From JBBREP01 sp963716525 (GTDB lineage: Bacteria; Actinomycetota; Acidimicrobiia; IMCC26256; PALSA-610): DNA of 64,000 nucleotides. The position numbers and the translations under genes were made by a program. The notes beneath the pieces were generated by a model that was given only the letters and a program-made list of their open reading frames with translations, had not been told where the DNA came from and did not search any database. Of this stretch, positions 11,798 through 21,931 are shown piece after piece. Every line of letters begins with the position of its first letter. The first letter of the stretch is position 1. The stretch spans positions 1,550,001-1,614,000 of the forward strand of contig OY970315.1 of NCBI GenBank assembly GCA_963716525.1. Direction: 5' to 3'.

Positions 11798-12981
11798 GCG
11801 GCCCCGAGCCGCAGGCGAGCGGGGGCGTATACATCGACCCGGCGCTGCACACCCTGCTCGCCGACTCGCAGATGAACGTCGAGCTCGACAACGGCGACAT
11901 GATCCTCAACATCGGTCCGCAGCACCCGGCCACCCACGGCACGCTGCGCCTCGTCGTCCGGCTCGACGGTGAGCGGGTGATCAGCGCCGACCCGGTCATC
12001 GGCTACATGCACCGCGGCTACGAGAAGCTCACCGAATACCGCACCTACCCGCAGATCACCACGCTCATCAACCGCATCGACTGGCTGTCGAGCTTCGCGA
12101 ACGAAGTGCCGTTCATCGCCGCCGCGGAGCGGCTGATGGACATCGAGTCGACGTCGCGGGCGCTGTACATCCGGGCCATCCTCACCGAGCTGGCACGCAT
12201 CTCCACGTTCCTGCTCTTCCTCGGCGAGATGGGCCTGCAGGTCGGCGCGATCACACCAGCGTTCTTCGGCTTCCGCGACCGCGAGTACACGCTGAACCTC
12301 ATCGAGGCGGTCACCGGCGGCCGCTTCCACCCCAACTACAACCGCATCGGCGGGATCAAGGACGACCTGCCCTGGGGGTGGGTGGCCGACTGTCGCTCGA
12401 CGATGCGCAAGATGCTCGACTCGTGCGACGAGTTCGAGGACCTCGTGCTCGGCAACCCGATCTTCCAGCAGCGCACCCGTGGCGTCGGCATCATTCCACC
12501 CGAGCTCGGCGCGGCCTACGGCGTGAGCGGATCGAACCTCCGCGCGAGCGGTGTCGACTGGGACCTGCGCCGTGACGGCGACAAGTTCCTCCCGTACGAC
12601 GACGTCGAGTGGAAGGTGTGGACCCATCCCGACGGTGACAGCTTCGCCCGCTATTGGGTGCGCCTCCAGGAGACGCGCGAGTCGGCCCGGATGATCCTGC
12701 AGTTCCTCGACCAGCTCCCCGACGGCCCGATCATGGCGAAGGTGCCGCGCATCATCAAGGTGCCCGAGGGCGAGGTCTGGGTGAACACCGAGAACCCGCT
12801 CGGCGAGATGGGCTACTACGTGATCAGCAAGGGTGCCACCGGCCCGTTCCGCGTGAAGATCCGCTCGGCATCGTTCTCCAACGTGTCGATCCTGCCGTGG
12901 CTCCTGCGCGGCATCTTCGTGCCCGACGTCATCACGGTGCTCGCGAGCCTCTACTTCATCCTGGGCGACATCGACCGATGA
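11794..12981 (+). CDS. nuoD: NADH-quinone oxidoreductase subunit D, second cluster
   Basis: The 49-kDa-type subunit that forms the quinone site with NuoB. The 395 residues include NIGPQHPATHGTLRLVVRL near residue 39 with the conserved quinone-site histidine, and HRGYEKLTEYRTYPQ. Arg52, in GTLRLV, corresponds by motif to the NDUFS2 arginine that the methyltransferase NDUFAF7 modifies in mitochondria; a MidA homologue is encoded at 20755. The N-terminal codons (11806-11826) contain a copy of a dispersed GC-rich repeat, giving the odd start PEPQASGGV. nuoE, F and G are absent: nuoH2 begins at the nuoD stop. Confidence 0.96.
   Translation: MSGPEPQASGGVYIDPALHTLLADSQMNVELDNGDMILNIGPQHPATHGTLRLVVRLDGERVISADPVIGYMHRGYEKLTEYRTYPQITTLINRIDWLSSFANEVPFIAAAERLMDIESTSRALYIRAILTELARISTFLLFLGEMGLQVGAITPAFFGFRDREYTLNLIEAVTGGRFHPNYNRIGGIKDDLPWGWVADCRSTMRKMLDSCDEFEDLVLGNPIFQQRTRGVGIIPPELGAAYGVSGSNLRASGVDWDLRRDGDKFLPYDDVEWKVWTHPDGDSFARYWVRLQETRESARMILQFLDQLPDGPIMAKVPRIIKVPEGEVWVNTENPLGEMGYYVISKGATGPFRVKIRSASFSNVSILPWLLRGIFVPDVITVLASLYFILGDIDR
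11806..11826 (+). repeat. Dispersed GC-rich repeat copy inside the start of nuoD2
   Basis: Twenty bases here (11806-11825) match exactly, in reverse orientation, each 41-bp unit of the tandem array at 57630-57826. Here the sequence is read as protein (EPQASGG). Related shorter copies sit at 19101-19116 and 45570-45586. Confidence 0.7.
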
Positions 12982-14018
12982 CCGCCCTGCTCGCGTACGA
13001 CGTCTGGGGCGGGTGGGGCACCACGCTCGCGGTCAAGACCGTCGTGGTGATGGCGCTCATCCCGCTCGGTGCGCTCATCCTCGGATACGTCTTCCTGCTG
13101 AAGATGATGAGTCACATGCAGAGCCGGCTCGGGCCGATGGATCCGGGCGGCTTCCACGGCTGGTTCCAGCTCATCGGTGACGGCATCAAGTTCATCCAGA
13201 AAGAGGACATCGTCCCGGCCGGCGCCGACAAGCGGGTGTTCAAGATGGCGCCCACGGTCGTGGTGCTGTCGACGTTCCTGATGTTCGCCGTGCTACCCGC
13301 CGGGCCGCGCATCAAGGTGCAGAGCTTCGACGTCGGGATCTTCTACACGCTCGCGGTGTCGAGCCTCTCGGTCATCGGCGTGCTGATGGCCGGCTGGGCG
13401 TCGAGCAACAAGTACACGCTGCTCGGAGCGCTGCGCGCGGCTGCGCAGCTGATCGCCTACGAGCTCCCGCTCGTGCTCGCGGTCGTCGGTGTGGTGGTGC
13501 AGGCGGGCTCGATGGATCTCGAGAAGATCGTGGTGCAGCAGCAGCGCGGCGCGATCTTCGGCTGGTCGGGCCTCGGCCTGCCGTACCTGCTCACGCAGTT
13601 CGTCGGCTTCGCGATGTTCATGGTGGCCGCGCAGGCCGAGCTCACACAGCCGCCGTTCGACATGCCCGTGGCCGAGTCGGAGCTCGTCGCCGGCTACATG
13701 GTCGAGTACACGGGATTCCGGTTCCTGTTCTTCTTCATCGGTGAGTTCGGCACCGCGTTCGTGTACGCCGGGCTCGCGGCCACGCTGTTCCTCGGCGGGT
13801 GGGCGGTCCCGCACGTCACCAGCCTGGGCGCGGCCGACACGCTGGGGCCGTTCGTGCTGTTCGCCAAGATCATGCTGGTCGCGTTCTTGATGTTCTGGGC
13901 CCGCTTCACCTACCCGCGCCTGCGCGAGGATCAGCTCCAGGCGCTTGCGTGGAAGTGGCTCATTCCGATCGCGCTCCTGAACATCCTCGTGACCGGCGCG
14001 CTGAAGGTGGCGTTCTAG
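12978..14018 (+). CDS. nuoH: NADH-quinone oxidoreductase subunit H, second cluster
   Basis: Quinone-chamber membrane subunit of the second complex I, 346 residues, starting at the ATG that overlaps the nuoD stop (ATGA at 12978-12981). It has QSRLGPMDPGGFHGWFQLIGD near residue 45 in place of the more common RVGP-G motif of NuoH1, and the acidic quinone loop QAELTQPPFDMPVAESELVAG near residue 218. The direct D-to-H junction shows that E, F and G are not encoded in this cluster. Confidence 0.95.
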   Translation: MTALLAYDVWGGWGTTLAVKTVVVMALIPLGALILGYVFLLKMMSHMQSRLGPMDPGGFHGWFQLIGDGIKFIQKEDIVPAGADKRVFKMAPTVVVLSTFLMFAVLPAGPRIKVQSFDVGIFYTLAVSSLSVIGVLMAGWASSNKYTLLGALRAAAQLIAYELPLVLAVVGVVVQAGSMDLEKIVVQQQRGAIFGWSGLGLPYLLTQFVGFAMFMVAAQAELTQPPFDMPVAESELVAGYMVEYTGFRFLFFFIGEFGTAFVYAGLAATLFLGGWAVPHVTSLGAADTLGPFVLFAKIMLVAFLMFWARFTYPRLREDQLQALAWKWLIPIALLNILVTGALKVAF

Positions 14019-14522
14019 ATGAGTATGCGCAAGAAGATCGAGGGTGGGGTCAAGGGGATGACGTCGGGCCTCGGCGTCACGATGCGCACGATGTTCAGGC
14101 CGGCCGTCACCGTGCAGTACCCGCACGAGAAGGAGCAGGTAACCGCACGGGCGCGCGGCGTCATCGCCCTCAAGGAGGAGAACTGCACCGTCTGCATGCT
14201 CTGCGCCCGATCGTGCCCGGACTGGTGCATCTACATCGAGGGCCACAAGGAGAAGCGCCCGCCGCGCCGTGAGGGCGGCCGCGAGCGCACCGTCTCGGTG
14301 CTCGACCGCTTCGACATCGACTACGCGCTCTGCATGTACTGCGGCATCTGCGTCGAGGTGTGCCCGTTCGACGCGCTGCACTGGAGCCCCGAGTACGAGT
14401 ACTCGGAGTTCCGCATCGCCGATCTCCTGCACGACATGGACCGCCTCGGCGAGTGGGAGCTCACCGTTCCCGAGGTCGAGCCGCTCGAGCTCGGCGCCGA
14501 AGTGAAGAAGGCGAAGAAGTAG
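14019..14522 (+). CDS. nuoI: NADH-quinone oxidoreductase subunit I, second cluster
   Basis: Two-cluster ferredoxin-like subunit, 167 residues. Both 4Fe-4S motifs are intact: CTVCMLCARSCPDWC near residue 53 and CMYCGICVEVCP near residue 107. The ATG directly follows the nuoH2 stop. With no NuoE/F/G in this cluster, NuoI would be the outermost Fe-S subunit, the docking position for ferredoxin or another carrier in EFG-less complexes. It lacks the long acidic tail of NuoI1 and ends in KKAKK. Confidence 0.94.
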   Translation: MSMRKKIEGGVKGMTSGLGVTMRTMFRPAVTVQYPHEKEQVTARARGVIALKEENCTVCMLCARSCPDWCIYIEGHKEKRPPRREGGRERTVSVLDRFDIDYALCMYCGICVEVCPFDALHWSPEYEYSEFRIADLLHDMDRLGEWELTVPEVEPLELGAEVKKAKK

Positions 14523-14524
14523 AC

Positions 14525-15016
14525 GTGGTAGCGGAGAACGTCTTTTTCTGGATCTTCGCGGTCGGGATGGCCATCGGCGCGATCCGTGTCGTCACCACGA
14601 ACAACATCGTGCACGCCGCGCTGTGGCTGATCGTGGTGCTCGGCGGGGCTGCGGCGCAGTTCCTGTTGCTCGGTCAGGAGTTCATCGCCTGGGTGCAGGT
14701 GATCGTCTACATCGGCGCGGTCATCGTGCTGTTCCTGTTCGGCATCATGCTCACGCACGCGCCGATGCAGGCCCACGACACGCTGGGCAACAACCTTCGC
14801 GGGATCGGCTTCCTGGTGTCGCTGCTGCTCGCCGGCACCCTCGCGTGGGTGCTGATCGACCAGTTCGGCAAGGACAAGATCCACCTCCGGGCGCCGGTGC
14901 GCACCGCGGAAGTCGGCGACGTCGTGTTCCGCGGCTACCTCGTGCCGTTCGAGCTGGTGGGCGTGCTGCTGCTCGCCGCGCTGATCGGCGCGGTCGTGCT
15001 GGCGAGGAGGGACTGA
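14525..15016 (+). CDS. nuoJ: NADH-quinone oxidoreductase subunit J, second cluster
   Basis: Membrane subunit J of the second complex I, 163 residues from GTG 14525, two bases after nuoI2. It has the conserved WVQVIVYIGAVIVLFLFGIM helix and about five hydrophobic segments. The AUG-less start is favoured because the reading frame upstream lies inside nuoI2. Its length is closer to the family mean than NuoJ1. Confidence 0.92.
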   Translation: MVAENVFFWIFAVGMAIGAIRVVTTNNIVHAALWLIVVLGGAAAQFLLLGQEFIAWVQVIVYIGAVIVLFLFGIMLTHAPMQAHDTLGNNLRGIGFLVSLLLAGTLAWVLIDQFGKDKIHLRAPVRTAEVGDVVFRGYLVPFELVGVLLLAALIGAVVLARRD

Positions 15017-15020
15017 CGCG

Positions 15021-15320
15021 GTGTTCCTCAACCAGTTCCTGCTGCTCTCGGCGTTTCTGTTCTGCACCGGTGCGTACGGTGTGATCGCCCGGCGCCACAC
15101 CGTGCTCGTGCTCGCCAGCGTCGAGTTGATGCTCGTGGCCGTCAACATCAACCTCGTGGCCTTCGGTGCGTCGCTCAACAGCGCCGTCGGCCAGGTGTTC
15201 GCCCTGTTCGTGCTCACGATCGCCGCGGCCGAGGTGGGGGTGGGGCTCGCCATCGTGCTGCTCATCTACCGCAACCTGCACAGCGCCGACCCCGACGACC
15301 TCGCCGAGCTGAAGGGCTGA
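15021..15320 (+). CDS. nuoK: NADH-quinone oxidoreductase subunit K, second cluster
   Basis: Three-helix subunit K, 99 residues, starting at GTG 15021 with the purine-rich site GAGGAGGGAC 10-18 bases upstream, inside the end of nuoJ2. The two channel glutamates are in VELMLVAVNINL and IAAAEVGVGLAIVLL. It is followed ten bases later by nuoL2. Confidence 0.93.
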   Translation: MFLNQFLLLSAFLFCTGAYGVIARRHTVLVLASVELMLVAVNINLVAFGASLNSAVGQVFALFVLTIAAAEVGVGLAIVLLIYRNLHSADPDDLAELKG

Positions 15321-15330
15321 CCGCGAGCCC

Positions 15331-17491
15331 ATGACGACCTACTGGTTCCTCGACCACGCGTGGCTCGTACCGCTGATCCCCGCGATCTCGTTCGGGGTGA
15401 TCCTCCTCTTCGGCAAGCGCTTCGGCCCCCGCGGCCTGGATCGGCATCGCGTCGGTCGGCGCCTCCTGGGTGCTCGCCGTCGGCAGCGTCGTGCAGTGGA
15501 TCCAGCACGTCGGCGACTCCGACGGCGCGGGCGGTGCGAAGTCGGCATTCGGCGCCACGGTCGGCGGTATCCGCCTCGCCGCCGAGGGCAAGACCGCCGA
15601 CTCCAAGTTCGTCGCGCCGATCGTCCACTCCACCACGTGGTTCCAGAACGCCGGCGTGAAGCTGCATGTCGGAATCCAGATCGACGGCCTTGCCGTGCTG
15701 GTGATGTTCGTGGTCACCACAGTCTCGTTGCTGGTCCACTACTACAGCACCGAGTACATGCACAACGACCGGCGGTTCAACCACTACTTCGCGGCGCTGT
15801 CGCTGTTCACCGCCTCGATGCTCCTGCTCGTGGTGGCGAGCAGCACGCTCGAGATGCTGATGGGCTGGGAGCTCGTCGGGCTCTGCTCGTTCATGCTCAT
15901 CGGCCACTGGTGGGAGGAGAAGCCGAACAGCGACGCGGCGCTGAAGGCGTTCCTCACCACCCGCACCGGCGACATCGGCCTGCTCACCGGCGTGATCATG
16001 ACCTTCTTCGTGGTGCAGCGCGCCACCGGTCGAGGCTCGTTCGACATCCTCGCGGTCAACGCGTCGGCGATGAAGCTCGGCGCCGCCCACCAGCAGCACA
16101 CGCTGCTGCTCATGTGTGCGCTCGCCCTCCTGCTCGCGATCATGGGCAAGTCGGGCCAGTTCCCGCTGCACACCTGGCTTCCCGACGCGATGGCCGGGCC
16201 CACGCCCGTGTCGGCCCTGATCCACGCGGCCACGATGGTGGTCGCGGGCGTGTACCTCGGCGCCCGCGTGTACCCGATCTTCTACCAGGGCTTCCACATC
16301 GCCGACGGCGGCGTCAACATCATGGCTGCGATCGGCGGCATCACCATCATTGTCGGCGCGGCACTCGCGTTCGTGCAGGACGACATCAAGAAGGTGCTGG
16401 CGTACTCCACGATCAGCCAGCTGGGCTACATGGTGATGGGACTCGGCGTCGGCGCGTGGACGGCCGCGATCTTCCACCTCTTCACGCACACGTTCTTCAA
16501 GTCCGACCTGTTCCTCGGCGCAGGTTCGGTGAGCCATTCGGGCGCGCACCACAGCTTCGACATGAAGAAGGACATGGGCGGGCTGCGCAAGTACATGCCC
16601 AAGACGTTCTGGACGTTCATCATCGCGTCGGCCGCGCTCGTCGGTCTCCCTCTCACCGCAGGCTTTTACTCGAAGGACGAGATCCTGGCCGTCGCGGGCG
16701 AGAACGGCTACACGTTCTTCAAGATCGTCGGTCTCGTCGGCGCCGTCATGACCGCGGCGTACATGACGCGCTGTGTGTACCTCACGTTCTTCGGTGAATA
16801 CCGCGGTGGCCACGCGTCGGACGCTGCGCACGGCCATGACGAGCACGCCCACGAACCGCACGAGTCGAACAACACGCTGCTCATCCCCCTCTACGTGCTG
16901 TCGTTCATGTCGATCGCGGCCGGATACCTGCTCGCACCGGAGTTCCACATCAAGAAGTTCGACGAGTGGGTCACACCGCACATCGGCAGCGCCTTCGTGG
17001 TGTTCGAGGAGTCGAAGTTCCACTGGGCCGATCCGGGCGTCGCCGTGCTCGGCGGACTCATCGGGATCGCGATCGCGTACACCTTCTACTGGACGCGCTC
17101 GTACGGCCAGGATGTCACGCAGCGCAACTCGATCCTCGCGGCGGGCAAGCATTTTCTGGTCGAGAAGCTGTATCTCGATCGTCTCTACACCGACTTCGTG
17201 ATCGGCGGCGTCAAGGGGCCGATCGCGAACGTGGCGTACTGGATCAACCAGAACGTCATCGACAACGTGCTGCGCTACACGGGCAAGGGTGCCGTGGTGT
17301 CGGCGAACTTCGTCTACAACTTCATCGACCAGCGCGCCGTTGACGGGCTCTACAACGGCACTGCGGTCCTCACCGGCGAGGCCGGTGGGGAGTCCCGCAA
17401 GCTGCAGACCGGCCGGCTCCAGGAGTACGCCTGGGTGATTGTCGGCTCGGTCGGAGTGTTCGTCTTGGCTCTGGCCATCTGGAAAGGCTGA
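15331..17491 (+). CDS. nuoL: NADH-quinone oxidoreductase subunit L, second cluster, one frame break
   Basis: Antiporter-like subunit L of the second complex I, about 720 codons. The first 34 codons, to GKRFGP, are in one frame and the rest, from AAWIGIASVGASWVLAVG, is in the next; the break falls in a C5 run at 15426-15430, consistent with one extra base. Downstream the protein is complete: MGWELVGLCSFMLI with its Glu, GKSGQFPLHTWLPDAMAGPT, and a His-rich loop (HGHDEHAHEPHESNN) where NuoL1 has a longer insertion. A C-terminal lateral-helix region ends at 17491. Sequencing error is more likely than a true lesion because all other subunits of the cluster are intact or similarly broken only once. 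Confidence 0.88.
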
Positions 17492-17503
17492 CGGGAGACT
17501 CGG

Positions 17504-19034
17504 ATGCACCTGGCAACAGGCTTCGATGCGTGGGCGCTCACGCTGACGACGTTCACGCCCCTCGTCGGCCTTGCGGTCCTGCTCCTCATCCCACGAGTGG
17601 AGGAGGAGCTGATCAAGGTCGTCACGCTGTTGACGACGCTCGTCACGTTCGGCTTCACCGTGTACGTGATGTCGGCTTTCGACTACGACCACACCGATCA
17701 GCTCCAGTTCCAGGTGAAGAAGAACTGGATCGAGACGATCCATGTGCACTACCACATGGGTGTCGACGGCATCAGCTTGCCGCTGCTCGGCCTGTCGGCG
17801 TTCGTCACCGTGCTGTGCGTGATCTACTCGTGGAACCACTTCCCCGAACCGCACAACCCGAAGGCGTTCTTCGCGCTCCTCCTGCTCCTCGAAGTGGGCA
17901 TGAACGGCACGTTCGTCGGCCAGGACCTGATCCTGTTCTTCATCTTCTTCGAGATCGTGCTGCTCCCGATGTACTTCATGATCGGTGTGTGGGGAGGCCC
18001 CAACCGCGAGTACGCGTCGATCAAGTTCTTCCTCTTCACGCTGTTCGGCTCGGCGCTCATGCTGCTCAGCTTCCTGGCGCTGTACTTCAAGGCCGGCCAC
18101 ACCTTCGACATCCCCGAGCTCATCGCGGCCGGGAAGGGTGGCATGACGCACGGCGTGCAGCTGCTCATCTTCGGCGGCATGTTCCTCGGCTTCGCCATCA
18201 AGGTGCCGATGTTCCCGTTCCACACGTGGTTGCCCGACGCGCACACCGAGGCGCCCACGGTGGGTTCGGTGCTGCTGGCAGCGATCTTGCTGAAGCTCGG
18301 CACCTACGGCTTCATCCGCATCGCCCTGCCGGTCCTCCCGAAGGCGGCGTCGAGCTGGGCGCCGTGGATCGGCCTGCTCGCGGTGATCGGCATCATCTAC
18401 GGCGCGCTCGGTTGCCTCGCGCAGACGGACATGAAACGCCTCATCGCGTTCTCGTCGGTCGCCCACATGGGCTACGTGATGCTCGGTATTTCCACGCTGA
18501 CCAGCTTCGGCATCAACGCCGCGGTCTTCGGCATGGTCGCCCACGGTCTCATCACCGGCATGCTGTTCTTCGTCGCCGGTTCGGTGCAGCACGGCTACGG
18601 CACCGCGCGAGATGTCCCGGCTCGGCGGCTTGCTCACCCAGGCGCCGAAGATGGGCTGGATCCTCGGCTTCTGTGCGATGGCTTCACTCGGCCTGCCCGG
18701 TCTGGCCGGCTTCTGGGGCGAGTTCCCGGCGATCGCGTCCTCGTTCAGCCCCGGCGCCGGGCTGAACGAGGCGGTGTTCCGCGGTTTCATGGTGGTTGCC
18801 TCGGTCGGCACGGTCTTCGCCGCCGGCTACCTGCTCTGGATGTTGCAGAAGGTGGCCTTCGGCCGACCGAAGCCAGAGTTCGCCGACGCCCATGTGCACG
18901 ACGTCGGCACCGCGGAGTGGATCGCGTGGCTGCCGATGCTCGCCCTGATCGTGCTGTTCGGCATCCTGCCGAACTTGATGTTCCATACCACCGATGGTGC
19001 AGTCACCGCGTTGACGAAGGTGTTCGGAGGCTGA
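17504..19034 (+). CDS. nuoM: NADH-quinone oxidoreductase subunit M, second cluster, one frame break
   Basis: Antiporter-like subunit M, about 510 codons. ATG 17504 has GGGAG six bases upstream. Motifs are FFEIVLLPMYFMIGVWGG and IKVPMFPFHTWLPDAHTEAP. The frame changes at about 18602-18611 (ACCGCGCGAG): the first frame reads HGYGTAR and then becomes nonsense, while the +1 frame continues with REMSRLGGLLTQAPKMGWIL to a normal C-terminus. This fits one extra base in the CG tract. A GTG-type hairpin (19068-19094) separates it from nuoN2, the only large gap in this operon. Confidence 0.87.
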
Positions 19035-19067
19035 TGTGAGCCCCTGGGGGCGCGAAGCCGACCTGCC

Positions 19068-19094
19068 GAAGATCTGTGCGGCGCACCGATCTTC
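19068..19094 (+). other. Hairpin in the nuoM2-nuoN2 gap
   Basis: The arms 19068-19079 and 19083-19094 pair at 11 of 12 positions around a GGC loop. It sits in the only long (78-base) gap of the second nuo operon and has no T run after it. It could be an RNA-processing or partial termination element; function is not shown. Confidence 0.4.
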
Positions 19095-19100
19095 AGCGCG

Positions 19101-19116
19101 AGGCGAGCGGGGGTGG
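19101..19116 (+). repeat. Dispersed GC-rich repeat copy at the nuoN2 start
   Basis: AGGCGAGCGGGGGTGG matches the core of the dispersed repeat also found in nuoD2, before the acyltransferase gene and in the array at 57630. Here its GTG/GTG end forms the start codon of nuoN2, and its G run could serve as the ribosome binding site. Confidence 0.55.
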
Positions 19117-20627
19117 TGAACGTGTTCGCGGTCCTCGCGGCGAACACGCCGCACGTCGACTGGCTCACGATCTCGCCCGAGGTCGCGCTGGTCGCCACCA
19201 TCGTGGTGGTGCTGATCGCCGACCTGGTACTGCCACGGCGCGACCAGTGGCAGACGTCGCGGATCGCGTCGATCGGCGTACTCGTGTCGCTCGCGTTCGT
19301 GGCGATCCTCGCAGTGCACTCCGCCCTGAAGCCCCTGTTCGGCGGCGCGTACGTCGTCGACGACTACACGCTCGCGCTCAAGGGCTTCTTCCTCGTCGCC
19401 ACGTACCTCACGATTCTGCTCTCGGTCGACTACATCAGCGAAGGCGACTACTACGAGGGCGAGTTCTACTTCCTGCTGCTGTGCTCGGTGCTCGGCATGA
19501 CCGTCATGGCGTCGGCGCGCGACCTCGTGACCCTGTTCGTCGCGCTCGAGACGATCTCCATCCCCACCTACATCCTCGCCGGCTGGCGCAAGCACGACCG
19601 CCGCAGCAACGAGGCAGCGATCAAGTACTACCTGATCGGTGCGATCTCGTCCGCGGTCATGCTCTACGGGATGTCGCTCATCTTCGGGCTCACTGGTAGC
19701 ACATTGCTGAGCGGCGTCGCGCACGGCGTCACCCGGGTCGGCGACTCGCGGTTGCTCGTCGTCGCGATCTTCCTGTCGCTGATCGGCTTCGCGTTCAAGG
19801 TGAGCGCGGTGCCGTTCCACTGGTGGGCGCCCGACACCTACGAAGGCGCGCCGACGCCCGTCACCGCGTTCCTCTCGGTGGCGTCGAAGGCCGGTGGCTT
19901 CGTCGCACTGCTCAACATCGTGTTCTTCGGCTTCGGCGTGAAGGCCGACGCGTGGGTGGCACCGATCTGGATCATCGCGGTGTCGTCGATGGTGCTCGGC
20001 AACCTCACCGCGCTCCGCCAGACCAACATCGTGCGCATGCTGGCGTATTCGTCAGTCGCGCAGGGCGGCTTCATGCTCGTGCCGTTCGCGGCATACGGAA
20101 TCGCCGAAGGCAACCACAACACGTCGGTGGCGCAGAGTTCGTTCCAGGCGGTGATCGTCTACCTCCTGATCTACGGCGCGATGAACCTCGGCGCGTTCGC
20201 CTGCGTGATCGCCATCGCGCGCCGCACGCGCAGTGCCGAGATCGACTCGTACTCGGGGCTGTTCAACACCTCGCCGGCACTCACCGTGCTGATGACGATG
20301 TTCCTCGCCTCGCTCGCAGGCATCCCACCCCTCGCGGGTTGGTTCGCCAAGTTCACGATGTTCCGCGCCTCGATCGAGGCCGGTGGCTGGGCCGGCGCGT
20401 CGCTAGCCATCATCGCCGGTGTGATGTCGGTGATCGCCGCGTTCTACTACCTCAACGTGGTGCGCACGATGTGGTTCAAGCCGGCGCTCGAGGGCGCCGA
20501 GCCGGTGAAGGTGCCCGCCGCGCTCGCGGCCTCGATGACCCTGTGCGCCGGCGTGGTGCTGGTCGTTGGCGTCTACCCGCAGCTCTTCGCGCACATCGGC
20601 GACTTGGCGTCGCGGGTCGCCGGCTAG
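19113..20627 (+). CDS. nuoN: NADH-quinone oxidoreductase subunit N, second cluster
   Basis: Antiporter-like subunit N that closes the second complex I cluster, 504 residues. Signature segments are FVALETISIPTYILAGWRK with the channel Glu and FKVSAVPFHWWAPDTYEGAPTP near residue 240. Two adjacent GTG codons (19113, 19116) are possible starts. No terminator is obvious before the downstream midA-type gene 127 bases away, so the two may share a transcript. Confidence 0.94.
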   Translation: MVNVFAVLAANTPHVDWLTISPEVALVATIVVVLIADLVLPRRDQWQTSRIASIGVLVSLAFVAILAVHSALKPLFGGAYVVDDYTLALKGFFLVATYLTILLSVDYISEGDYYEGEFYFLLLCSVLGMTVMASARDLVTLFVALETISIPTYILAGWRKHDRRSNEAAIKYYLIGAISSAVMLYGMSLIFGLTGSTLLSGVAHGVTRVGDSRLLVVAIFLSLIGFAFKVSAVPFHWWAPDTYEGAPTPVTAFLSVASKAGGFVALLNIVFFGFGVKADAWVAPIWIIAVSSMVLGNLTALRQTNIVRMLAYSSVAQGGFMLVPFAAYGIAEGNHNTSVAQSSFQAVIVYLLIYGAMNLGAFACVIAIARRTRSAEIDSYSGLFNTSPALTVLMTMFLASLAGIPPLAGWFAKFTMFRASIEAGGWAGASLAIIAGVMSVIAAFYYLNVVRTMWFKPALEGAEPVKVPAALAASMTLCAGVVLVVGVYPQLFAHIGDLASRVAG

Positions 20628-20754
20628 CGCCGTGCTTCGCACCGCCCGGTCGGTTTCTCGATTGCACCGCCTCCGCCCGCGCGAGGAGCTCGCTGCGCAC
20701 CCATGTCGTTCCGTCGTCGCTCCTGGGCTGCTCCGTTCTCCGCCCTGACCCGCG

Positions 20755-21931
20755 ATGACTGCAATGGCGGACATCGCGCCGCTGATCCAGCGGAGCGGGC
20801 CGATCACGTTCGACGTGTTCATGGAGCACTCGCTCTACGGACCAGAGGGGTTCTTCACCCGGGGCCGAGGCGCGGGACGCGCGGGGCGGGACTTCATGAC
20901 GAGCCCGCAGATCGGACCGCTGTTCGGAGCGCTCGTCGGGCGCGCGCTCGACCGTGAATGGGACGAGCTCCACCGTCCCGATCCGTTCGTGGTGGTCGAG
21001 GCGGGGGCCGGTGACGGCCGGCTTGCCCGCGAGGTGTGGCGATCCCAGCCGAGGTGCCTGCGCTCGCTGCGTTACGTGCTCGTCGAGCGCTCGCGGGCCT
21101 TGCGCGCCGAACAGGGGGAGCGCCTGCCACTCGTCGACGCGGCGCAGTGCTTCGGGCCGTACGCGCGGGCCGCCGGTGCCGACGACGACGACTCGCCCGA
21201 GCCGGTGCTCGGCACCGGCCCGTGGTTCGCGCAGCTCGACACGATGCCGGCGCGCAAGGTCGAAGGCGTCCTGCTCGCCAACGAGCTCCTCGACAACCTC
21301 CCGTTCGGCATCGCCGAGCGCACGGCCGATGGTTGGGTCGAGATTCGCGTTGGTCTCACGAGCGGAGACCGGCTGACCGAGATAGCGGTGCCGCTCGGCG
21401 ACGGCGAGGTCGATACGTTCGGCATCGACGTGCCGGTCGGCGCGCGTGTGCCGTTGCCCCGCGCCCTCGACGGGTGGTTCGCCGAGGCGGCCGGCTCGCT
21501 CAACCCTGGCCGCAGCGCCGCCCTCGTGCTCGACTACATGGTGCCGTTCGCCGACGTGGTCGCGCGCAGTCCCGGCTGGCTGCGCACATACCGGTCGCAC
21601 GCGCGGGTCCGATCCGCTCGACACGCCCGGTGAGGCCGACATCACCGCCGACGTGCCGCTCGAGGCCGTGGTGCGGGCGGCCGGCCACGCGGGATTCCGT
21701 GTCGCGACGCTGGAGGCGCAGGCCGACTGGCTGCGCGGCCTCGGCATCGAGGCGCTCGTCGCCGAGGGCGACCGGCAATGGGAGGCCCGCGCGAGCGTCG
21801 GCGACCTCGAAGCGCTCGCTGGCCGCAGCCGTCGCGCCGAGGCCGCCGCGTTGACTGACCGCGGCGGCCTCGGTGCGTTCGGCGTGTTACGCCTTCAGCT
21901 CGGTCACTTTCCGCCGAGCGCCAGCAGGTAG
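20755..21931 (+). CDS. midA: MidA/NDUFAF7-family SAM-dependent methyltransferase, one frame break
   Basis: Member of the MidA (DUF185) family, whose mitochondrial member NDUFAF7 methylates an arginine of the 49-kDa complex I subunit. Signature segments are GPITFDVFMEHSLYGPEGFF near the start, DFMTSPQIGPLFG, the SAM loop VEAGAGDGRL and ANELLDNLPFGI. The frame breaks at about 21603-21612: the first frame reads to TYRSHAR, and the continuation (DPLDTPGEADITADVP) is in the +1 frame, so one extra or two missing bases. About 390 codons in all, a normal length. It lies directly after nuoN2, which supports a role in complex I assembly. Its 3' end overlaps the convergent peptidase gene by 28 bases. 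Confidence 0.85.

Noticed and set aside
10594..14018. nuoE, nuoF or nuoG hidden in the second cluster
   Set aside because: nuoB, nuoC, nuoD and nuoH follow one another with overlaps or short gaps, so there is no room for them.
15266..18811. Very long open frame (about 1,180 codons) on the minus strand across nuoK2, nuoL2 and nuoM2
   Set aside because: The translation is Arg/Glu/His-rich with no recognisable domain, and it lies antisense to clear complex I genes. Similar long antisense frames occur opposite rpoBC and fusA and are caused by high GC.
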